NCBI GenBank assembly: GCA_963513935.1
Contig: OY740765.1
Location: 70,962,253 to 71,026,252 of the forward strand
Reading direction: 5' to 3'
Source: Aphrophora alni
Taxonomy: Eukaryota; Arthropoda; Insecta; Hemiptera; Aphrophoridae
Length of the DNA stretch: 64,000 bases
A model generated the notes under the pieces. That model was not told the DNA's origin and did no database searches. It saw nothing but the letters and a program-made list of their open reading frames with translations. How positions within the stretch are numbered: the stretch's first letter is position 1; each line of letters opens with the position of its first letter. Made by a program: the position numbers and the translations under genes. Shown here piece by piece: positions 57,201 to 64,000 of this stretch.

Positions 57201-57312
57201 TTTAAACTTATTATGTTTAAAAAAAAAATTAATAAACAAAATTTCAAGGTGTGATAAAAAATCTCTACACCCGACTAATGTTGTAACAGTTTAAGGCCCG
57301 ACTGACGGCGGG
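54243..57312 (+). mobile_element. piggyBac-like transposon with both ends, TTAA target sites
   Basis: A 3070 bp element flanked by TTAA (54239-54242 and 57313-57316). Ends: CCCGCCGTTAGTCGGG on the left and, on the opposite strand, CCCGCCGTCAGTCGGG on the right, 15 of 16 matching. About 30 bp inside the right end a second copy (ACATTAGTCGGGTGTAGAGA on the opposite strand) resembles the left end again, giving the asymmetric internal repeat typical of piggyBac ends. It carries one transposase gene, now broken in several places, and lies in the inferred host intron between 53558 and 62126. Confidence 0.95.
54652..56770 (+). pseudogene. piggyBac-type DDE transposase, several frame breaks
   Basis: Starts MEKEQEFHELCWLDKN with an acidic N-terminus, as usual. 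The frame shifts near 54825. An Arg-rich region (VRARGIRGRSRQR) precedes the core. Breaks also fall near 55330, 55546, 55668, 55900 and 56108. The DDD core is recognisable: TVDEMMEPFRGR (55742, first D), [12 protein letters not shown] (55976, second D) and NTTKGGVNVVDRLKTEY (56284, third D). FLGLLYIIGVKKN and YGIKIYATV are other family blocks. The C-terminal Cys-rich domain (CQYC, CNEC, CKEH, CSEC at 56638-56760) is complete; in this family it binds the inner end repeats. Catalytic residues are kept but the gene is not translatable as one protein. Confidence 0.92.
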
Positions 57313-57409
57313 TTAATGAAAGACATGGAAATGTGTATGATGATGAACCGAACTGGCAAACGTCTTTTTATTAATGGCACACACGGTTGAAGAGAATATC
57401 TTTTCAAAA

Positions 57410-57900
57410 CCTGCCTATGCACTTCACATGAACTTTTACACTAAATTCTTCATCATCTTCCACAACATTACACCAACCTGATCACTAACCTTTTCACTAA
57501 CCCATATCCTAAAATATTCACCACATTCCTCAGCATTCCACACCAACCTAGAGACTAAAAATATTTACCAAACTGCTTAGTACTTATACACCAACCACCT
57601 CACTAATTTCTTCACAAGCATCTTAAGTATTTCCAGAAAAATGTGCACATTAAGCTCTTCATCATCCTGATCAACACTTTTACATTAACCTTCACACTAG
57701 TCTCTTCTCCATTTTCCTCAACACTTCCACACCCACCTCTTCACTAACCTCTTCACCACTCCACTCAGTACTTCCACACCATACTTTATACTAACCTGTT
57801 TATCAATCTTCTCAGCAACGTTCTCACTAACTTTTTCACCTATGTCCTCAGTTCTTTCACACCAACCTTCACACTAACCTACTCACCAACACCAATTTTG
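57410..57900. repeat. Pyrimidine-rich degenerate minisatellite, block 1
   Basis: Repeats a theme like CACTAACCTCTTCACCAACC and CTCAGCACTTCCACACCAAC at spacings of about 45-60 bp, strongly degenerate, with C and T on the plus strand. The same theme returns at 60160-61185. Confidence 0.8.
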
Positions 57901-58195
57901 GTGGTGGTTACACATGGAGTTCCACAAGGCTCGTTATTAGTATCTATATTGATGATATATGAAATGCACTAAAATATTGTTCTTTTCAATTGTATGCTGA
58001 TGATTTATCTGCACTTTAAGTTCAATGAAATTTAAAATTCCATAAAGTATATGAATTATGATATAAACATTATTTTGTCATTGGCTGAAGAGCATGGTTT
58101 GATGCTAAACAAATTGAAAATGCAACTTATTATTATATTTCACTCTCATTTAATGAATACCATATACACTTTCTAATGTATATATTTAATGCTCT
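57900..58195 (+). pseudogene. LINE reverse transcriptase scrap (jockey/CR1-like)
   Basis: Reads VTHGVPQGSLL, then in other frames IDDI and CSFQLYADDLSAL, then LSLAEEHGLMLNKLKM, in the order G-V-P-Q-G-S-x-L, Y-x-D-D, L-Y-A-D-D, H-G-L-x-L-N of jockey/CR1-type RTs. The segment between G-S and the next block is deleted. Short and broken; it joins the first pyrimidine minisatellite without a visible target duplication. Confidence 0.6.
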
Positions 58196-58725
58196 TTCCT
58201 ACACTAAATAATGATGGTAAAAAATTTGGAGTACTATAGGTATATTTGAATACCTAACTGAGATGAGTAACTAAATATTTCCAGTTATACACACTTTAAC
58301 GAAAGTGCAACATTTTCTACTATTTCATATTAGAATGGTCAAATTATTATGAATGTTATACTTTTTATACTGTGACTTGACTGTTGAAATGGCTAACAAA
58401 TTGCAGCATTCACAAAATTGATGCAAGCAATTATTGTTTGATCTATAAAACATTATGAGTATTTTATTATTAATATACATTTTTCGGACATTTGCCATCA
58501 TTTGTGTGTTAAAAATTCAAAACACCACGTTTCAGGAATAAGAATCAATTCCCGTCATCAAGTGACTAAAAACTAAAGAAACATGAAACTAGAAACTAAG
58601 CCTATGTGAGAAGTAAAATTAAATAAGAATATCACCAACCTTAATATCTAAGTGTGCATCTCAGAGCTGAAACTGAGAAGTCAAAAAACACAATCACGGT
58701 AACACACAACTAACGGCAAATACGT

Positions 58726-58750
58726 GTTGCTGTATCAAAGATACAGCAAC
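58726..58750. repeat. Perfect 11 bp hairpin in the left PLE arm
   Basis: GTTGCTGTATC, AAA, GATACAGCAAC. The right arm has only one half (CAACAAGTGACG preceded by GATACAG), so the palindrome is a local inverted duplication in the left arm. Confidence 0.85.
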
Positions 58751-58832
58751 AAGTGACGTGGTCCAGAAGGTGTGACAAACTATTAGGGAGTGGCCTATTG
58801 TTAGTTGTATTAAGCTTCCTAGCACGAGAACG

Positions 58833-59106
58833 AAAATCGAAAATTGCAGAACATATATGGTCCGAAAATCACAAATTAATTTGGGAAGAGGCAAAAATCA
58901 TACAGTGGGAAAGTAACCTATACAAACGTAAAATAATTGAAGCCTCATATATAAAACTAACGGACAATCCTAACAACCAATCAAGTATAGAAGTAAGGAC
59001 ATTATGGCTCCCATTATTAAAAAAAGAACTAAAATTTGATTATAATATCCCTATAAGTAATAAAATGCTGAAATTTTACCTGTTAAATTGCCACAAGGGG
59101 TTGTAA
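58833..59106 (+). pseudogene. PLE GIY-YIG C-terminal coding fragment
   Basis: About 90 codons ending at TAA. KIAEHIWSENHKLIWEEAKI, then IQWESNLYKRKIIEASYIKL and WLPLLKKEL match the C-terminal half of PLE endonuclease regions (A-E-H-x-W-x-x-N-H..W..A..I..E-x-N-x-x-K-R-x-I-E-A-x-Y-I). The GIY-YIG core itself and the RT are missing. The frame upstream of about 58833 is inverted-arm DNA and not coding. Confidence 0.75.
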
Positions 59107-59439
59107 CCCGTTCTTGTGCTAGGAAGCCTTCGTTTATCACGCCTTCTGGACCACGTCACTTGTTGCTGTATCTATTTGCCGTTAGTTGTGTGTTACCGTG
59201 ATTGTGTTTTTTGACTTCTCAGTTTCAGCTCTGAGATGCATGCTTAGATATTAAGGTTGGTTATATTCTTATTTAATTTTACTTCTCACATAGGCTTAGT
59301 TTCTAGTTTCATGTTTCTTTAGTTTTTAGTCACTTGATAACAGGAATTGATTCTTATTCCCGAAATGTCGTGTTTTAAATTTTTAACACACAAATGATGG
59401 CAAATGTCCGAAAAATGTATAATAATAAAATTGAACTTC

Positions 59440-60150
59440 CATCATTAACAAATAACTTCAAACAGAGAATGATGAGTATGTTGGTTCCTATTACAAACAA
59501 TTATTTCTTTTAATACTTGGCGAATTAATATCATATTTTATATTAATAATGTTACATTCCTAACTTCAAACTGGAGTGCCAATTACATGACAATATTTTT
59601 GTCTTCTCCTCAAACATAGTGCTAAAACACAAGAAAGGAGTCAACAATCCTCATTATTCCCAAATAAAAAATGGTCTTGTACAACAAATCTTTTACTGTG
59701 ACTTTTTTGTTATATGTAATTTTGTTATATAGAATGTATAGTGAATGAATTAGTATATGAATTATTGTAATTTTTTTTTAGTTCACCATGTATATCAGTG
59801 TTAAAAAGCCACAAGATGGTAAAGTAACTTTTAAACTTTGAAAGATAAAAATCTCAAATTTATGAATTCTTTGTTGTTGTAAAACCACCATATTTTGGCA
59901 TTATAAGGTAAATTTAATCTCATCCCGCCAAAATGGAGTTTTAGTGGAACAGAAAATTTTCAAGTATAAAGTCCATATATTTTAGAGTAATATCTCAATT
60001 TAAAAATCTTATTTAACTTTAAATAACTGCACAACCTAGAGGTTGCTATTTTCCTCCAATTCAAAATGGTGACTGGTCAAATATTCAAATTTGTTATTAT
60101 ACTTTAAAAAATTTAGTTCAGAAAAAAATTTGTTTTAAATTAAAATGTTA
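59440..60150. other. Intronic spacer, nothing assigned
   Basis: A+T-rich sequence between the PLE remnant and the second minisatellite block; no motif recognised. Confidence 0.35.
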
Positions 60151-60159
60151 GGGTAATGC

Positions 60160-61185
60160 AACTTCACACTAATATCTTCACCAACCTGCCTAATACTACA
60201 ACATCAACCTCCACACGACCTCTTCAACAACTACCACACTAACTTCTTCAACAACGTTCATACTAACCTCTTCACCAACCTGTTTAGTGCTACTACACCA
60301 ACCTCCTTGCTAACCTTTTCACAAACTTGGTTAGTACTACCACACCAACCTTCACACTAACCTCTCCAACAACTTTCACACTAAGCTTTTCACCAACCTC
60401 TACACTAACATTTTCACTAACCTGATTAGCACTAGCACACCAATCATCACACTAACCAATTCATCTCCCTTTTCAGCAATTCCATAACTAAAATCGACAC
60501 TAACCTTCAAAAAACCTACTTGACATTTCCAAACCAATCATCTTATTAACCATATCTTTAACACCCTCCTCAATACTTCCACACCAACTTCTCCACTAAC
60601 CTCATCACCCCCTCCTTAGAACTTTTCACTATCTATCACTCAAACCACTTTACCAGCCTCGTCAGCATTTTCACACCAACCTCCACACAAACATCTTCAC
60701 CACTCTACTCTGCACTTTTACACCAACCATTATACTAATCCCTTCACCAACCTTTACATTAATACACCAACCCCTTCATCACCCTCCTAAGTATTTCAAC
60801 ACCAATTTTTATACAACCATCTTAATTATCTATTAACACATTCATACAAACTTCTCACCCTCATCTTCAGCACTTTCTTACCAACCATATCTCACTCTCT
60901 TCATCACTTCACAGTAACATCTTCATCGACTTTCTCTGCACTTCTAACCCAACCATCACACTAACTTCTTCATCACCCTCCACAGAAAATCACACCAACA
61001 TCTTCATCACTCTTCTCTCCATTTCTAACCCAACCATCACACTAACCTCTTCACCACCCTCCTCAACATTTTTACACCAACCTCCACATAAACACTTCAC
61101 CATCCTCCTTATCATTTCCACACCAACAATCACACTAACCTCTTCACCAACCTCCTCAGCACTGCCACACTAACCTCTGCATCTA
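60160..61185. repeat. Pyrimidine-rich degenerate minisatellite, block 2
   Basis: Same theme as block 1 (CACACTAACCTCTTCACCAA, CCTCCTCAGCACTTCCACAC and variants), about 1 kb long and strongly degenerate. Blocks 1 and 2 may be one array split by the LINE scrap and PLE. Confidence 0.82.
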
Positions 61186-61189
61186 TATT

Positions 61190-62120
61190 TGAAATATACA
61201 TTGATTTTGGAACAAACCTTGTTAATTAATTTCTAAATTCTGTAATGAACCAAATAAGTTTCTAGGTCTAGTTTTGTGAGGTGACATGTTTTCTAAATTT
61301 GCAGGGGTAAAACTTATTTCCTGTTATTCCTTATATGACAGAAAAGGGAGTCAGAAGCTCTTTCATTAGACTCAATATGTAGGCATCGCAGATGACAACT
61401 ATATCTAGTTTATTACTCCTGAATAATTGCTACATATAACCATCCTATAGTTGGTAGCAAACCCGTATTGAGATAGGAGAAGGGTGAATGGCTGGGTGTT
61501 GAGTCTTGGTGAGTGCACTCAAGTCGAGTAATTGTAGTAATTAAATACCAAGAAATACTCTAGTAGGTATATTATCTACCTAGTAGGTATATAAAACAGT
61601 AAATCCTACCCTGAAAAGGGATGGACGAGAGTGAGTAACCAGCACCTTAAAACTGGAACCTCTTGGCAACGTTAAGGTAGCTCTAGTATAAGAGTCTCTG
61701 GCTCTCTAGGTTGGAGATTGCCTGTGTGGCTAACAACCCCACACCATAAAAATATATTGTTACAAAACCTTTGAATAAGCCCCAGTAAAAGAATTGATCA
61801 ACTGGTAATGGACTAAGAAATTTCTCATTATATAGGACATTTCCAGTTATAACAATTCCAGTTATGGTTTAAAGCTTACAAGAAATAAAAGAATGATTGG
61901 CTTGAGTGATATGAAGCCTTCATTGATAAATTTTAATTATGTTTACTTTGGAAATTTATGACGAAATCAAAATTAAGTAATTTACAGAAAAATTATAATT
62001 AATAATATTATTTAACAGTTGTTTTAAAACTATAGCCTACACATTTTGTGCTGTTTCTGGAAAACTATTAAGTAGAAAATGAAACTAAATATTACAGTAA
62101 AGTAGACTCTGAAGTAAAGA
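61190..62120. other. Intronic spacer with an unassigned less A+T-rich patch
   Basis: The patch 61440-61745 (TAGTTGGTAGCAAACCCGTA to GGCTAACAACCCCACACCAT) has the look of a transposon or LINE leader but no coding motif could be fixed. The remainder is A+T rich. Confidence 0.3.
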
Positions 62121-62125
62121 ATTAC

Positions 62126-62164
62126 CTGCTGTTTTTCTGACATGGCTTTAACATGTCTTGATGG
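62126..62164 (-). CDS. Inferred host gene microexon (39 nt)
   Basis: A candidate minus-strand microexon: acceptor AAGTCATGTTTGCAG before CCATCAAG and donor AAACAGCAG before GTAATT. One base completes a split Ser codon (AG plus C), 12 codons follow (HQDMLKPCQKNS), and AG remains for the next exon. It starts and ends in the same phase, so its neighbours also join correctly without it. That makes it optional: it could be skipped or false. An ATG in the same frame (MLKPCQKNS) could also serve as a start in a shorter transcript. Confidence 0.45.
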
Positions 62165-62455
62165 CTGCAAACATGACTTTATAGCTTCACAGATGGTATG
62201 ATAGGTTTAAGCATGGTTTTGTAGCTTCACAGCTTCAAGAATGTTTTTATAGGTTCAAGCATGGTTTGATTGATTCAAGCGTGGTTTGATAGGTTTAAGC
62301 ATGGTTTTATAACTGCATAGCTTTAGGGATGGTTTTGATATTTTGAAGCATAATATAATAACTTCTGTCATGGCTTTGTTGCTTTTACTATGGTTTAGTA
62401 GCTTCTAGATTGAATTGATAGCTTCTAGCATTGCTTGATTACATTTTAAGTTTAT
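62165..62455. repeat. Degenerate 20-22 bp tandem repeat
   Basis: About a dozen imperfect units like AGCATGGTTTTATAGCTTCA, with spacing of about 20-22 bp. It begins at or just within the microexon at 62126-62164, which itself shares the ACATG..TTTATAG theme only weakly. Confidence 0.75.
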
Positions 62456-62602
62456 ATTACTTAGTTAAAATCTAAAAATAGCTAAAGCCTATAAGAACAG
62501 TGTGAGTAGGTTCACGATCATTTGCACTGACACAAGATTGAACAAAAGAAATAAATAGTCATCAATTTCACTGTATGGTTAACGTATAATAATTAGGCTC
62601 AC

Positions 62603-62695
62603 CTCAATGAGTTAACATCTTCATGTCTGTCAATGCTAACTGAGCTATCGCCGAAGGCCCAACTATCTCCTATGGCTAGGCCCATAACTCCTGTC
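62603..62695 (-). CDS. Inferred host gene exon (93 nt)
   Basis: Minus-strand exon with acceptor TTCCTATTGCTTGTAG before GACAGGAG and donor AACTCATTGAG before GTGAGC, both good matches to consensus. One base (G) completes a split Lys codon (AA plus G), then 30 codons read TGVMGLAIGDSWAFGDSSVS and IDRHEDVNSL, leaving AG for the next exon. It is the most G+C-rich exon and the least repeat-like sequence in the right part of the window. No domain recognised. Confidence 0.68.
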
Positions 62696-62699
62696 CTAC

Positions 62700-63223
62700 A
62701 AGCAATAGGAACACTTGACAACAATCAATAATCAATTTGAAAAAAGACATTCATATTAATATTAAATGGATTTTAAATAATAACAGATCTTATTCTGAGT
62801 GGAACAGTTCCTTATATTGTTATTTAATTTTTATATTTGGAGAAAAAGCTATTCAGTCATGGATGCTGAAACCTAGGTATAAGACCAAGACAAATCTTGG
62901 ACTTTATGACACATTCTAAGACTTTATGTTTCTTAAAAACATTTTTATACAGATTATACGCTGCTGGTCATGCATTAAATTATAATGTAAGTGGTCACAT
63001 TGGTGACATATGTGTCACCTTGCTATTTTTAAAGTTTAGAACCTAAAAAAAATTTAATATTTTTGTTATTAAGGTTGAGTTTAGAGTAAATAAAACAAGA
63101 ATTACTTTATTGTTTTTCCGCAACTTACTATAAGAATGTATTTCTATCATATTTTATTGTTGGAAAAAAGTGATGTTCAGATTTTTGTCAATAAATTAAT
63201 AATAGTTTGTCCATAAGGAATTT
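62700..63223. other. Intronic spacer, nothing assigned
   Basis: A 60-codon plus-strand frame at 62737-62919 shows no motif. A+T-rich. Confidence 0.35.
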
Positions 63224-63690
63224 TTTTCACAAGGACAGACAGTGAACGGAGAATTCTACTAGGAGGTTCTAAAGCTTCTGAGAAATTAATTCATCTCAAT
63301 AGGAGCTGACAAGTTATTAGTCTTGCATCATGACAATGCACCAGATCACACATATCTGATTGTGTGTGAATTTATGACCTATGCCAATTTTATTGGCATT
63401 CCTCACCATCCGTACTCTTTTGTTTTAGTGCTGTGTGATTTTTTTTTCCTAAGCTGAAAATGTGACTCAAGGAATGAAAGTTTGACATGGTAGAGAAGAT
63501 CCAGAAAGTAACAACCAATGTCTTCAACACAACAACAGACAGTGACTTACAGAGGTGCTTCAAAGTGTTGAAATTTCACTGAGACAGGTGTAACAACTCA
63601 GTAGGGGACTACTTTGAAGGAGCTGGTGACAATTAATTCTTATTTTGTATTAATATTTTTAAATAAACACGTTCTAGAATCTTTTGGATC
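63224..63690 (+). pseudogene. Mariner (Tc1/mariner) transposase C-terminal remnant
   Basis: Readable over several frames: GQTVNGEFY near 63234, LLVLHHDNAPDHTYLIVCEF near 63318 (second catalytic D in HHDNAPxHT), then GIPHHPYSFVLVLCDFF near 63394, which corresponds to P-Y-S-P-D-L-A-P-x-D-F with the D-L-A block degraded, then PKLKM and VGDYFEGAGDN at the C-terminus near 63603. The N-terminal half and the left TIR are absent or unrecognisable. It lies in the 1.2 kb inferred intron between the last two exons in the window. Confidence 0.8.
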
Positions 63691-63933
63691 GGAACTTGTA
63701 TATGAAATTTTAAAATATCTATGCTTTTTTATGGCCTATATTTTTTTTGTGTGCCAAAATTATTTATTTCTTAAGGTGATGATGACATAGAGTTTTTTTT
63801 ATAAACAACAAGAAAAAAATATTTGTCTATTTTATATAAGTATAAAGTGATCAAATAATATATATTTATGAGAACGGCCATTAATTTAGAAGATACTCAA
63901 CTTACTTTAGTTAATGACTTTCATGACAATTAC

Positions 63934-64000
63934 TTTCCTGCTTTGTTTAATTCATGGAGAAGATTAATCATCTTCATCACCAGATAATAATTCTTCAATT
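63934..64000 (-). CDS. Inferred host gene exon, partial at window edge
   Basis: Minus-strand open segment ending in a donor-like GCAGGAAA before GTAATTGT. The frame that fits the next exon reads LKNYYLVMKMINLLHELNKA G and leaves AA, completed to Lys by the G of exon 62695. The 5' boundary is outside the window. Two in-frame ATGs at the LVMKMINLL part could be starts if this is the first coding exon. It is the weakest of the outer exons because only one splice site can be seen. Confidence 0.42.

Larger units (their letters stand above)
58461..59432 (+). mobile_element. Penelope-like element remnant between long inverted repeats
   Basis: Left arm 58461-58832 and right arm 59109-59432 are inverted copies with high similarity (for example CAACAAGTGACGTGGTCCAG and its inverse). 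The left arm has two extra insertions of a few tens of bp. The centre encodes the C-terminal part of a PLE protein on the plus strand, making the right arm the genuine 3' UTR and the left arm an inverted copy of it. Inverted, partly truncated copies are a known PLE insertion pattern. Confidence 0.8.

Noticed and set aside
1..64000. CRISPR arrays, bacterial operons, rRNA or tRNA genes
   Set aside because: No regularly spaced identical repeats with unique spacers, no prokaryotic gene density, and no tRNA cloverleaf or rRNA stretch was recognised. The tRNA-Lys complement at the LTRs is a primer site, not a tRNA gene.

Overview
The window looks like arthropod, probably insect, nuclear DNA. It is very A+T rich, has short exons with GT-AG splice sites, abundant microsatellites, and a dense mix of hAT, piggyBac, Tigger/pogo, mariner, Penelope-like (PLE), LINE and LTR remnants. 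Nothing bacterial or organellar is visible. Family names below come from reading translations by eye; no database search was run.

The main inferred structure is one host gene on the minus strand that spans almost the whole window. Seven short exon-like segments were found by reading the minus strand: 63934-64000 (runs off the window), 62603-62695, 62126-62164, 53470-53558, 49563-49626, 16315-16414 and the terminal 7182-7361. Each has plausible splice sites and one open frame, and all six junctions agree in phase. Together they would encode about 209 C-terminal residues and a stop codon, with an AATAAA signal about 40 bp downstream. The product is not recognised. Most of the rest of the window is intron filled with transposons.

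Layout. 1-7180 (beyond the gene's 3' end): two broken hAT transposase fragments, a PLE interrupted by a 200 bp hAT MITE and joined to an oppositely oriented PLE fragment, and a degenerate repeat array. 7.9-12.2 kb: a KIAA1586-like hAT relic with an LTR plus primer binding site inside it. 12.5-19.4 kb: a helix-turn-helix transposase start, a hairpin, a piggyBac MITE and a deleted hAT element. 19.6-29.5 kb: microsatellites, an unassigned coding-like segment, a promoter-like patch, a MITE with perfect 8 bp duplications, and a family of inverted repeats with a DUF4817-like transposase start.

29.9-33.8 kb: the only intact long ORF, a 1236-residue LINE polyprotein with a perfect 16 bp target duplication and a poly(A) tail. 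34.5-36.0 kb: a 65 bp satellite with a Helitron-like end inside it. 39.8-41.6 kb: a decayed Tigger. 42.7-44.1 kb: a second LTR with primer binding site. 50.1-52.3 kb: a complete-ended Tigger with broken transposase. 54.2-57.3 kb: a complete-ended piggyBac-like element with broken transposase. 57.4-61.2 kb: pyrimidine-rich minisatellites around a LINE RT scrap and a PLE bounded by long inverted repeats. 63.2 kb: a mariner relic.

Only the LINE ORF and the inferred host exons look intact; nearly all other coding sequence is broken by frameshifts or stops.
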